A DNA stretch of 64,000 nucleotides from Dehalococcoidia bacterium (GTDB taxonomy: Bacteria > Chloroflexota > Dehalococcoidia > DSTF01 > JACRBR01), in the NCBI GenBank assembly GCA_021462855.1, contig JAJTXQ010000009.1, forward strand, positions 1 through 64,000, given 5' to 3'. A model generated the notes under the pieces. That model had not been told where the DNA came from, searched no databases, and worked only from the letters and a program-made list of their open reading frames with translations. Each line of letters starts with the position of its first letter. The first letter of the stretch is position 1. The position numbers and the translations under genes are program-made. Below, in pieces: positions 1 through 7,784 of the stretch.

Positions 1-90
1 TATTCGTCGGCGTGTTCGTCGGCGTCGGCGTATTCGTCGGCGTGTTCGTCGGCGTCGGCGTATTCGTCGGCGTGTTCGTCGGCGTCGCCG
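1..90. repeat. 30-bp tandem repeat encoding a Thr/Pro linker
   Basis: Three consecutive near-identical 30-base units fill positions 1-90; the last differs by one base near its end. Read on the minus strand they encode the start of a TPTNTPTNTP-type linker in the surface protein that runs off the left edge. The array may continue outside the window, so its copy number is unknown. Confidence 0.9.
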
Positions 91-1684
91 TCGGCGCGAG
101 GATCTCCACGCCAACGCACGCCGGCCCGGCCGATGGATGCACCGACGGGCTCGCCACCGAATCGCTGGTGACGCTGGCGCAGTTGTCGGTGTTCGCCGTC
201 ACCGCGAGCGCGGTGAACGTCAGCGTGATCGTACGCGAGGTGCCCGGCTCCCAGACCTGTGGATCGCCGTCGCCGGGATCATGCGTCAGGTTGTCCCAGG
301 TGAGCGTGCCCGCCGGCACCACCGACGTCGGCGCGAGGCTTGCGCTGACGAAGCTGAGTTTCGTCGGATCGAACGTATCGGTGACGTCCACGTTTTGCAG
401 ATCGGACGACTGCGCGCCGTTGCTGATCGTCAGCGAGTACGTCACCGTGCCGCCGACCGGCGCCTGCGCGCCGCTCGTCCGCGTCTTCTGCACGCTGATC
501 TGGCAAATGCGCTGCGCGATCTGCGTGAAGATGCTGCTGATGTCGCTCGGCGCGCCGGGGAAGTAGCCCCCCGGCGAGGCGATCGCCGCCAGCAGCGCCG
601 CGTCGCTGTCGCCAAGCTCGTAGCCGATGACGTAGAGGTACGTGCCGCCGTCCCTGATCTGCTGCGACCAGTACTGCGCGTAGACGTCGGCGCCATCGCC
701 GGAGAAGTTCGTCCCGCCTTCCACGGAGCCATCGCGGACGACGGCCAGTTCGTCCGTCATGCCTGGCGTGAAGTCGGTGCTGTCGTCCGGGGACGCCGCT
801 TCGACGGAGAAGCTGCCGTCGGCGTTCATGTCCAGGTACAGCGCGCCGTCGATGACGCGGAAGTTGTAGCCCGCTCCGAAGTTGTAGTCGTCGGCGCCCG
901 TGAGTGTGCCGCTGTTGTTGACATCGAACGCCTTGAGGCGCGCGGCGTTCCGTTGCGACTGGGTGCCACCGTTGATCTGCAGCAGGCCGTTGACGACGAC
1001 GAAGTCGGGCGTGCCGCCGCCGGGGGACGTCACGCTCAGGTCATCGCCCGAGTCGACGTACCCGTTGTCGTTCACGTCGAGGTACAGGTCGTTTTCCGTC
1101 CCGGTGTTGTCGATGTCGAACGGCATGTTCGCGGCGCCGTCGGACAGCAGCACCATGTAGTCGTTGGTGTCGGGGTCGGCGTCGGGGTCGGTGGGCTGCT
1201 CGAGCTGGTTCGCCGCGAGCCACAGGCCCGTGCCGAGGTTCGTGTAGCCGCTGGCGGCATACGCGTTGATGGCGGTGCGCATCGCGGTCGCGCTCGTGGT
1301 GAGCGCCTGGTCCGTCGTCGCGTTGGTGCTGAAGCTCACCGCCGCCATCTCGTGCGGCGAGAGGTCAGTGTCCATCGAGCCGCCGGCGAACGCGTCGACG
1401 AAGCCGATCGCCGCCGCCTTTGCGTTCGTCATCTTCGATGCCGGGGTGCCCATGCTGCCGGAACGGTCAAAGAGGAGGGCGATGTCCGTGGGGATCGGAC
1501 ACTCGACCGAGCCGGTGGCAAACGCCGTGTTGTTGAGGCCGCCATCGCCCGCCGGCAGCAGCACCGACGCGGCGAACGCCGCGACGATGACCGCCGGCAT
1601 CGTGGCGTACCTCAACAGGCCCAGGGCGCGTGCCCGGCGAGCGCCGGGCTGGTTGGCTCCCCCGCGAGCAATTCCTGCCTTCAT
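1..1684 (-). CDS. von Willebrand factor A domain surface protein, 3' end outside window
   Basis: This frame stays open from an ATG at 1682-1684 to the left edge (561 codons), so its C-terminus is missing. A GGGAGG ribosome binding site lies about 6 bases upstream. The N-terminus has a basic stretch and a hydrophobic segment (about residues 27-45), suggesting export. A VWA domain follows, with the MIDAS motif DRSGS at 73-77. Inside the VWA region is an insertion with EF-hand/dockerin-like calcium loops (DVNDNGYVDSGDD, DVNNSGTLTGADD, DMNADG). Next comes a DUF11-like beta domain (VQKTRTSGAQAPVGGTVTYS) and then the Thr/Pro linker. Likely a calcium- and metal-dependent adhesion or envelope protein; the ligand is unknown. 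Confidence 0.85.
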   Translation of the reverse strand, partial: MKAGIARGGANQPGARRARALGLLRYATMPAVIVAAFAASVLLPAGDGGLNNTAFATGSVECPIPTDIALLFDRSGSMGTPASKMTNAKAAAIGFVDAFAGGSMDTDLSPHEMAAVSFSTNATTDQALTTSATAMRTAINAYAASGYTNLGTGLWLAANQLEQPTDPDADPDTNDYMVLLSDGAANMPFDIDNTGTENDLYLDVNDNGYVDSGDDLSVTSPGGGTPDFVVVNGLLQINGGTQSQRNAARLKAFDVNNSGTLTGADDYNFGAGYNFRVIDGALYLDMNADGSFSVEAASPDDSTDFTPGMTDELAVVRDGSVEGGTNFSGDGADVYAQYWSQQIRDGGTYLYVIGYELGDSDAALLAAIASPGGYFPGAPSDISSIFTQIAQRICQISVQKTRTSGAQAPVGGTVTYSLTISNGAQSSDLQNVDVTDTFDPTKLSFVSASLAPTSVVPAGTLTWDNLTHDPGDGDPQVWEPGTSRTITLTFTALAVTANTDNCASVTSDSVASPSVHPSAGPACVGVEILAPTATPTNTPTNTPTPTNTPTNTPTPTNTPTN

Positions 1685-1836
1685 GCCGAGCCCTCCCTCT
1701 GGCATCGGGACATAGCGAGACAAGGTAGGAACGGTGCGGGGGACGTTCGATGGCGAGAGTAGACCAATCAGGGGCTCGCCGTCAATGGGCGATTGGGAGA
1801 AACACGAGTCAAAATGTGAACCTGCGGCGCCGCCGG

Positions 1837-3132
1837 TCAAGCGGCCGTGATGGCCGCATACTCCTTCCGGGCGTCATCGATCGCATGAGAGACGCCGCCG
1901 CCCATGAATCGCATCACGGCGAGCGCCAGGATGAGGTAGACCGCGGCCGCCGCCGCCATCACCACCGGCAGCCCCAGCCCGACCGCCAGCGCCGAGGCGC
2001 CGATGCCCGCGATCGGCATCGTCCCGTTGAACACGACGCCGTTCAGCGACATCACCCGCCCGCGGAACTCGCGCGGCGTCGACTCCTGCATCATCGACTG
2101 GACCAGGCCCAGCTGTGACGAGAACGAAAGCGAGACCAGCGTCCCGGCCGCGACCGCGACCGCCGGGTCCCGCGTCGCCGCCATGACGCCGACGCCGAGC
2201 GGCCCCGCCAGCGCGCCGAACCACATCCGCGCCGGACGCGCCTGCGTCGGCCACCAGACGAGCGCCAGCGCGCCCAACAGCGAGCCCACGCCCGAGGCCG
2301 CCCAGAACGCGCCGAGGACCGCAGATCCCTCGTGGAGCACGTTCTTGACGTAGAACGGCGAGAGGATCGCCATCATCGGGAACAGGAACGTCGTGTTGAG
2401 CGCGACCAACAACAGGAACATCCGCATGTACGGTCGCGCGCGCGTGTAGGCGATGCCTTCCTTGAGGTCGCCGATTGTCGAGCGCGGCGGGCCGGGCGGG
2501 TGCGGCGCCGGACGGTAGCGCACCACGACGAGGCTGAGGATGACGGCGACGAAGCTGGCGGCGTTCAGGAAGTACGTGGTCGACAGGCCGTACGCCGCGA
2601 TCACCACGCCGGCGAGCGCGGGGCCGATCATCCGCGATCCGTGGAACGTCGAGGAGTTCAGCCCGACGACCTGGCTGATCTTGTCTGGCGGCACGAGCTC
2701 GGGCATGAACGCCTGGTACGCCGGCATATCGTAGCCCGCGGCGACACCGAGCAGCGCCGTCGCGATGATGATCATCCATATCTCGGCGACGTCGAACAGC
2801 ACGAGCGCGCCGACGGCCGCCGCGAGCGCCGCCATCGCCGCCTGCGTGACGATGAGGATCATGCGCTTGTCGCCGCGGTCGGCGAGCACGCCGCCGAACA
2901 GCATCACCACGAGCATCGGCACGGCGTTCGCGAAGTTCACGATGCCGAGCGCGAACGCGGAGTTCCACAGCGCGAGCACGACCAGTCCCTGCGCCACCAT
3001 CTGCATCCACGTGCCGACCATCGACACGGCCTGGCCGGTCCAGACAACGCGGAAATCGCGCTCTCCAAGCACCGACATGGAGTCCGGGAGCCGCAGCCGC
3101 GGCAGTGCGCGCGGGGACGTGGTCGTCGCCAT
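1837..3132 (-). CDS. MFS transporter, EntS/MFS_3-like exporter
   Basis: A 431-residue integral membrane protein with about twelve hydrophobic segments. The loop-2 MFS signature is readable as GGVLADRGDKRM near residue 80. The short N-terminal tail followed by RDFRVVWTGQAVSMVGTWMQ matches the MFS_3 (transmembrane secretion effector, EntS-like) family, which exports siderophores, drugs or other small molecules. The substrate cannot be told from the sequence. It stands alone between the VWA gene and the divergent tRNA. Its start is preceded by TATTCT only six bases upstream and no Shine-Dalgarno sequence, suggesting a leaderless mRNA. Confidence 0.88.
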   Translation of the reverse strand: MATTTSPRALPRLRLPDSMSVLGERDFRVVWTGQAVSMVGTWMQMVAQGLVVLALWNSAFALGIVNFANAVPMLVVMLFGGVLADRGDKRMILIVTQAAMAALAAAVGALVLFDVAEIWMIIIATALLGVAAGYDMPAYQAFMPELVPPDKISQVVGLNSSTFHGSRMIGPALAGVVIAAYGLSTTYFLNAASFVAVILSLVVVRYRPAPHPPGPPRSTIGDLKEGIAYTRARPYMRMFLLLVALNTTFLFPMMAILSPFYVKNVLHEGSAVLGAFWAASGVGSLLGALALVWWPTQARPARMWFGALAGPLGVGVMAATRDPAVAVAAGTLVSLSFSSQLGLVQSMMQESTPREFRGRVMSLNGVVFNGTMPIAGIGASALAVGLGLPVVMAAAAAVYLILALAVMRFMGGGVSHAIDDARKEYAAITAA

Positions 3133-3138
3133 CGGAGA

Positions 3139-3144
3139 AGAATA
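3139..3144 (-). promoter_or_regulatory. Putative leaderless -10 element of the MFS gene
   Basis: On the minus strand TATTCT ends six bases before the ATG at 3132, so transcription would start at or within a base or two of the start codon. No ribosome binding site is present. One of twelve such arrangements in this window. Confidence 0.5.
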
Positions 3145-3237
3145 GCGGACGCTAACGCTGCCGGCCGCGCCTGCTGCCGCGCGGTGGCAGGAGTGCCGCG
3201 TGACCCGCGGCGGCGCGATGCGCTAAGATCGGTGCGC

Positions 3238-3313
3238 GGGGCCGTAGCTCAATTGGGAGAGCGCAACACTGGCAGTGTTGAGGTCAGGGGTTCGAGCCCC
3301 CTCGGCTCCACCA
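3238..3313 (+). tRNA. tRNA-Ala (anticodon GGC)
   Basis: A complete cloverleaf. The 7-bp acceptor stem GGGGCCG/CGGCTCC contains the G3-U70 wobble pair that is the alanine identity element. The D arm is GCTC/GAGC, the anticodon stem CAACA/TGTTG with loop CTGGCAG (anticodon GGC), and the T arm AGGGG TTCGAGC CCCCT. The discriminator is A and the CCA end is genome-encoded at 3311-3313. It reads GCC and GCU codons. Confidence 0.97.
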
Positions 3314-3325
3314 GCACCGAAGTCG

Positions 3326-3348
3326 AACGGCCGCCCCGGGCGGCCGTT
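3326..3348 (+). terminator. Rho-independent-like terminator after tRNA-Ala
   Basis: A perfect 10-bp GC-rich stem (aacggccgcc / ggcggccgtt) with a 3-base loop begins 12 bases after the tRNA and is followed by tttcgttt. Position and symmetry fit a terminator of the tRNA transcript. Confidence 0.75.
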
Positions 3349-3460
3349 TCGTTTCCCGCCAGCGCGCGCGCTCGGCCTGGCAGTCATCGGCGCCGCGGAG
3401 TCAGGCGCCGGATTACGACGCAGCACACGAAACAGGCGGCTCCGCAGCCGCCAGCCGTGC

Positions 3461-3466
3461 TACCAT
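3461..3466 (+). promoter_or_regulatory. Putative leaderless -10 element of the DinB-like gene
   Basis: TACCAT, preceded by GC, ends seven bases before the ATG at 3474, with no Shine-Dalgarno sequence between. The predicted transcript starts at the start codon. Confidence 0.5.
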
Positions 3467-3473
3467 CGCCGGC

Positions 3474-3938
3474 ATGCCGGACCCCACCTTCCCGCCGCTC
3501 GACATCTCGCGGCACTGGCGCGGCGTGCAGGCGGACCTGCTCCGCGTCGTCGACCTTGTGCCCGAGGACAGGATGGACTGGACGCCTCGCGGGGACCTCT
3601 GGAACTTCCGCGGCATCCTCATCCACACCGCGGACGCGCGCGACGGCTGGCTGTCCAGTGTCGTGAATGACGGCGAGCCGTACCCGAACATCTGGCTCAC
3701 CGCGCGCTCGCCCGGTGATCTCCGGCGTGAGCTCGAGCGCACATTCGGCCGCCTCGAGCGGTTCCTGTCCGACCAGTCCCGGCTCGACGGCTCGTACGAA
3801 GACGAGTGGGCCGGCGAGACGAAGACGGTCGACGGCCACTGGATCGCCTTCCACCTGCTCGAGCACGACATCCACCATCGCGCGGAGCTGCTGCAGCGGC
3901 TGGCGCTGCTCGGGATCGACCACGGCATCGACTTCTGA
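3474..3938 (+). CDS. DinB-family (YfiT-like) metal-binding protein
   Basis: A 154-residue, all-helical protein of the DinB/YfiT four-helix-bundle superfamily. The likely metal triad is H51 (LIHTADARDGW) plus H131 and H135 in LLEHDIHHRAELL; this C-terminal HxxxH helix is the family hallmark. Members are stress-inducible or thiol-dependent transferases (bacillithiol or mycothiol S-transferases) or remain uncharacterised, so the reaction here is unknown. It is a single-gene unit between the tRNA terminator and the T-box promoter, and appears leaderless. Confidence 0.85.
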   Translation: MPDPTFPPLDISRHWRGVQADLLRVVDLVPEDRMDWTPRGDLWNFRGILIHTADARDGWLSSVVNDGEPYPNIWLTARSPGDLRRELERTFGRLERFLSDQSRLDGSYEDEWAGETKTVDGHWIAFHLLEHDIHHRAELLQRLALLGIDHGIDF

Positions 3939-3977
3939 CCCGCGCCGTCCGCCCGGCGATATGAGGGAGTCCGCCAG

Positions 3978-4008
3978 TTGCGGCGGCGGCCGCCCATGCA
4001 TCTATAAT
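3978..4008 (+). promoter_or_regulatory. Promoter of the T-box/mgtC/leuS operon
   Basis: A perfect TATAAT at 4003-4008 follows TTGCGG at 3978-3983 with a 19-base spacer. It sits about 20 bases upstream of the T-box leader and is the only consensus -10 in the region. Confidence 0.65.
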
Positions 4009-4029
4009 GCCGCTCAACCGGTAGAAGCG

Positions 4030-4273
4030 ACGAAACGCGACGACCCGGAGCAGTAGGCGCGCATCCTAGAGAGCCGGCGGCGGTGCAAGCCGGCAGCCGA
4101 TGCGCCGAACTCGCCGGCGAGCGGCGGGCGCGAATCCGCCGCCGGGCGGACCAGCGGCCGACGGGGGTGCCCGTTACAGCGAACGAAGGTGGCCTGCCGC
4201 ATTCGGCGGGCAACCAGGGTGGTACCGCGGAGCATGCCCTCCGTCCCTGTGGACGGACGGGCATTTTCGTTTC
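4030..4273 (+). promoter_or_regulatory. T-box leader, tRNA-Leu sensing (specifier CUC)
   Basis: The canonical T-box sequence AGGGTGGTACCGCG lies at 4216-4229. Its TGGT (4220-4223) would pair with the NCCA end of an uncharged tRNA having discriminator A, as tRNA-Leu has. Upstream, Stem I features are readable: AGTA, ggcgcgcatc pairing with gatgcgcc, and the AGAGAGCCGG...GGTGCAAGCCGGC apical module. The specifier region gaactcgcc contains CTC (4110-4112), a leucine codon, matching leuS downstream. A terminator follows at 4234-4270. By family rule, uncharged tRNA-Leu stabilises the antiterminator and lets transcription continue into mgtC and leuS. Confidence 0.92.
4234..4270 (+). terminator. Conditional terminator of the T-box leader
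   Basis: The stem atgccc-tccgtcc / ggacgga-c-gggcat (13 bp, one bulged C, loop ctgt) is followed by ttttcgttt. It overlaps the region that competes with the T-box antiterminator, so it is the off state of the switch. Confidence 0.85.
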
Positions 4274-4306
4274 CCGCGGGCGCGGGCGCAGTGGAGGTGC
4301 GGCGTC

Positions 4307-4789
4307 ATCGACATCGGCGATCAATGGGCGATCATCGGGCGCATCGCGCTGGCCGCCGTGCTCGGCGCGATCATCGGGTTCGAGCGCGAGTACCGCGGCT
4401 ACCCCGCCGGCGTCCGCACCATGGCGCTCGTGTGCATGGGGTCGGCGCTGTTCGCGGACATGTCGCCCATCTACAGCGGCCAGGATAACGACCGCATTGC
4501 GGCGCAGATCGTTTCGGGGATCGGCTTCCTCGGCGCCGGCCTGATCTTCCGCGAAGGGCTGAGCGTGCGCGGCGTAACGACCGCGGCGACGATCTGGGGC
4601 GCCGCGGCCATCGGCATGACGGTGGCGATCGAGGCGTACCTTGTCGCGATCGTGGCGGCGTTCTTCGCGGTCGTGCTGCTGGAGTTGCGCGTCGTGACCA
4701 AGCACATCGGGCATGCGTCGGACGAGGACGACAATCACCACCACGCGCCGGACGAGGACGACGGCCCGCCGCGCGCGACGCCGGGATGA
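4307..4789 (+). CDS. MgtC/SapB family membrane protein
   Basis: About 160 residues with the MgtC/SapB signature: GRIALAAVLGAIIGFEREYRG, GVRTMALVCMGSALF and GIGFLGAGLIFREG, with four hydrophobic helices and an acidic/His tail (DEDDNHHHAPDEDD) that could bind divalent metal. MgtC proteins are inner-membrane factors tied to Mg2+ homeostasis and ATP synthase control. The start is unusual. The frame must begin after the T-box terminator, yet no ATG, GTG or TTG lies in frame there. The best candidate is ATC at 4307, nine bases after GGAGG (4293-4297). It lies between the Leu T-box and leuS, 25 bases before leuS, so it should share the T-box control. Confidence 0.8.
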   Translation: MDIGDQWAIIGRIALAAVLGAIIGFEREYRGYPAGVRTMALVCMGSALFADMSPIYSGQDNDRIAAQIVSGIGFLGAGLIFREGLSVRGVTTAATIWGAAAIGMTVAIEAYLVAIVAAFFAVVLLELRVVTKHIGHASDEDDNHHHAPDEDDGPPRATPG

Positions 4790-4814
4790 GCCAGGTACGC
4801 CGGGAGTAGCTGCC

Positions 4815-7301
4815 ATGAGCGAGCAGACGCAGACGAAGGACCGCACGCAGCAGGCCGGCCGCTACGAGCCGCGCGCCATCGAGCGCAAGTGGCAGGCGCG
4901 CTGGCACGCCGATGAGCTCTACCGCACGCCCGATGACGACCCGCGCCCGAAGTGGTACGCGCTCACGATGTTCCCGTACCCCTCCGGCGACCTGCACATC
5001 GGCCACTGGTACGCGATGTCGCCGTCGGATGCGCACGCGCGCTTCATGCGCATGCGTGGCCACAACGTACTGTTTCCGATGGGCTTCGACTCGTTCGGCC
5101 TGCCCGCGGAGAACGCGGCGATCAAGCGCCACGTCCACCCCGCCGAATGGACCGCCTCGAACATCGAGCGGATGCGCGAGCAGCTGCGCGCCATGGGCAC
5201 GATGTTCGACTGGACGCGCGAGGTCGTGACGTCGTCGCCGGAGTACTACCGCTGGACGCAGTGGTGGTTCCTGCAGCTGCTGAGCCACGACCTGGCGTAC
5301 AAGAAGCAGGCGGCGGTCTGGTGGTGCCCGAACGACCAGACCGTGCTCGCCAACGAGCAGGTGCTCGATGGCAAGTGCGAGCGCTGCGGCGCCGTCGTCG
5401 CGAAGCGCGACCTGGAGCAGTGGTTCTTCCGCATCACCCGCTACGCCGACGAGTTGCTCGACTTCTCCGGGCTCGAGTGGCCCGAGCAGGTGCAGACGAT
5501 GCAGCGCAACTGGATCGGCCGCAGCGAGGGCGCCGAGCTGCGCTTTGGCCTCGACGCGCCAGGCGCGGACACGGAGGAAATCCGCGTATTCACGACGCGC
5601 CCGGACACCGTGTACGGCGTCACCTTCTTCGTGCTCGCGCCGGAGCACCCGCTGGTGGCGCGGATCACGACCGACGAGCAGCGCGACGCCGTGCGCGCGT
5701 ACGTCGAGGCGACGAGCCGCGAGACCGAGATTGACCGCCTGTCGACCGAGCGAGAGAAGACGGGCGTGTTCACCGGCGCCTACGTCATCAATAAGTTCAA
5801 CGGCGAGCGCGTGCCGGTGTGGATCGCCGACTACGTGCTGCTGACCTACGGCACCGGCGCCGTCATGGGCGTGCCGGCGCACGACCAGCGCGACTTCGAG
5901 TTCGCGAAGAAGTACGGGCTGAGCATCATCCCCGTGTTCCAGCACCCGGATTGGGACGGCGGCGAGCTGACACAGGCGCTCGGCCACGGCGGGCGGATGA
6001 TCAACTCCGGCCCGTTCAACGGCACGCCCGACGAGGAGGCGATCGCCGCCGTCACGCGCTACGCCGAGGAGCGCGGCTTCGGCGCCGGCACGGTGAGCTA
6101 CCGCCTGAGGGACTGGCTGATCTCGCGGCAGCGCATGTGGGGCGCGCCGATCCCTATCATCTACTGCGACGAGCACGGCGCGGTACCGGTTCCCGAGCAC
6201 GACCTGCCGGTGCTGCTGCCCGACGACGCGGAGTTCCGCCCGACCGGCGAATCGCCGCTGACGTACCACGAGGGCTTCCTGCACACGACGTGCCCCCGGT
6301 GCGGCAAGCCCGCCCGCCGCGAGACCGACACGATGGACACCTTCATGTGCTCGTCGTGGTACCAGATGAGGTACATCGACCCGCACAACGGCGAGCGGCC
6401 ATTCAGCCGCGAGCAAGCGCGCCGCTGGCTGCCCGTCGACCAGTACACGGGCGGCGCCGAGCACGCCGTCATGCACCTGCTGTACACGCGCTTCTTCACG
6501 AAGGCCGCGCGCGACATGGGCGTCGTCGAGTTCGACGAGCCGATGCGGCGGTTGTTCAACCAGGGCCAGATCCTCGGCCCCGACGGGCAGCGCATGAGCA
6601 AATCGCGCGGCAACGTGATCGCCCCCGACGACCAGGTCGAGCGCTGGGGCGCCGACACCTTCCGCGCCTACCTGATGTTCCTCGGCCCGTGGGAACTCGG
6701 CGGGCCGTATGACCCGAGCGGCATCACCGGCGTGCACCGCTGGCTCAACCGCGCGTGGAACGTCGCGACCGGCGACGCCGGGACGGCCTCCCTGCCCGGT
6801 GCGCCGCCGACGCGCGACCTGCGCCGCTGGACGCACAAAACGATCGCGAAGGTCACCGAGGACATCGCCAACTTCCGCTTCAACACGATGGTCGCCGCGC
6901 TCATGGAATTCACGAACTACCTGACGAAGACGCGCGAGTCCGGTGAACCCGTCGATGCCGTCGCCTGGGACGACGCGCTGGCGTCGCTCGTGCTGATGAT
7001 GGCGCCTTCGACGCCGCACATCGCCGAGGAGCTGTGGGCGCGGCTCGGCCGCCCGTACAGCGTGCACACGCAATCGTGGCCCGAGTTCGACCCCGCGCTG
7101 GCGATGGAGGACGAGGCCGAGGTTGCCGTGCAGGTCAACGGCAAGGTGCGCGACCGCCTGCTCCTCCCCCGCGACGCCGCCGAGGACGTCGCCCGCGAAC
7201 GCGCGCTGGCGTCCGAAGCGGTGGCGGCGCACGTCGCCGGTAAGGACATCGCCCGGGTGATCTACGTGCCGAACCGCCTGCTGAACATCGTGGTGAAGTG
7301 A
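4815..7301 (+). CDS. leuS: Leucine--tRNA ligase
   Basis: An 828-residue class I aminoacyl-tRNA synthetase of normal length for bacterial LeuRS. The HIGH motif is at 61-64 (DLHIGHW) and the KMSKS loop is RMSKS at 593-597. The threonine-rich editing-domain motif TTRPDT is at 260-265, and the zinc-binding Cys pairs CERCGAVV and CPRCGK are present. It charges tRNA-Leu with leucine and edits mischarged products. The ATG at 4815 is preceded by CGGGAG. A leucine T-box 540 bases upstream gives direct feedback on the charging state of its own substrate tRNA. The stop overlaps the next gene's GTG. Confidence 0.97.
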   Translation: MSEQTQTKDRTQQAGRYEPRAIERKWQARWHADELYRTPDDDPRPKWYALTMFPYPSGDLHIGHWYAMSPSDAHARFMRMRGHNVLFPMGFDSFGLPAENAAIKRHVHPAEWTASNIERMREQLRAMGTMFDWTREVVTSSPEYYRWTQWWFLQLLSHDLAYKKQAAVWWCPNDQTVLANEQVLDGKCERCGAVVAKRDLEQWFFRITRYADELLDFSGLEWPEQVQTMQRNWIGRSEGAELRFGLDAPGADTEEIRVFTTRPDTVYGVTFFVLAPEHPLVARITTDEQRDAVRAYVEATSRETEIDRLSTEREKTGVFTGAYVINKFNGERVPVWIADYVLLTYGTGAVMGVPAHDQRDFEFAKKYGLSIIPVFQHPDWDGGELTQALGHGGRMINSGPFNGTPDEEAIAAVTRYAEERGFGAGTVSYRLRDWLISRQRMWGAPIPIIYCDEHGAVPVPEHDLPVLLPDDAEFRPTGESPLTYHEGFLHTTCPRCGKPARRETDTMDTFMCSSWYQMRYIDPHNGERPFSREQARRWLPVDQYTGGAEHAVMHLLYTRFFTKAARDMGVVEFDEPMRRLFNQGQILGPDGQRMSKSRGNVIAPDDQVERWGADTFRAYLMFLGPWELGGPYDPSGITGVHRWLNRAWNVATGDAGTASLPGAPPTRDLRRWTHKTIAKVTEDIANFRFNTMVAALMEFTNYLTKTRESGEPVDAVAWDDALASLVLMMAPSTPHIAEELWARLGRPYSVHTQSWPEFDPALAMEDEAEVAVQVNGKVRDRLLLPRDAAEDVARERALASEAVAAHVAGKDIARVIYVPNRLLNIVVK

Positions 7302-7714
7302 GCGTGATGAGCGACGCCGAAGCGCTGCGCGCGCGCCGCGAGGCCGTCGTGCGCGAGCACATGGAGTCGGAGAACGTCCAGGACTTCGGACGCACGATGG
7401 CGACGTTCGCGCACCCGCGCTACGAGCTGATGGCGACCGGCGAGGTGCACGACGGCGCTGAAGCCGTCCGCGCGTACTACGCCGATAGCCGGCGCGCCGT
7501 GCCGGACCAGCGCAACGAACTTCGCGCGCTGCACCACGCCGGCGACGCGGTCATCGCCGAGTTCGACCTGCTTGGTACGCCGGCGGGCGGCAGCGCATCG
7601 TTCCGCTGCCCGATGGTCGCGCTGTTCCTGTTCGAGGGCGAAGGCATCGTCTGCGAGCGGGTGTACTGGGATCGCGAGAGCATCCGCCGCCAGCTTCGCG
7701 GCGAGCCGCGCTGA
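7298..7714 (+). CDS. SnoaL-like/NTF2-fold protein
   Basis: A protein of 138 residues from GTG 7298 (which overlaps the leuS stop as GTGA), or 135 from ATG 7307. It has the alpha+beta pattern of the SnoaL/NTF2-like cone fold: a helical N-terminus (VREHMESENVQDFGRTMATF), then strands including GTPAGGSASFRCPMVALFLFEGEGIVCERVYWD. The family includes polyketide cyclases, ketosteroid-isomerase-like enzymes and many proteins of unknown function. Overlap with leuS suggests translational coupling, but no functional link to aminoacylation is known. Confidence 0.75.
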   Translation: MSVMSDAEALRARREAVVREHMESENVQDFGRTMATFAHPRYELMATGEVHDGAEAVRAYYADSRRAVPDQRNELRALHHAGDAVIAEFDLLGTPAGGSASFRCPMVALFLFEGEGIVCERVYWDRESIRRQLRGEPR

Positions 7715-7784
7715 CGGCGCGTTTGCCGCAGGCCGCCGCGCCCGCGAACATGAGCGCAGGCAGAGGGTAGGCAAGGACATCGCT

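Noticed and set aside
1-90. Possible CRISPR or minisatellite regulatory array
   Set aside because: The 30-base units have no spacers and encode a Thr/Pro linker in frame; it is a coding repeat.
137-1762. Long Arg/Ala/Val-rich plus-strand frame over the VWA gene
   Set aside because: It is the antisense shadow of the minus-strand VWA gene: very biased composition, no domain, and the minus frame shows a MIDAS motif and signal sequence.
3300-3350. Putative integration site at the tRNA-Ala 3' end
   Set aside because: No integrase, no second copy of the tRNA end and no composition shift is seen nearby. The palindrome is a terminator.
4371-7232. 953-codon minus-strand frame over mgtC and leuS
   Set aside because: Antisense shadow of leuS caused by high GC. 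The plus frame carries HIGH, KMSKS and editing motifs.
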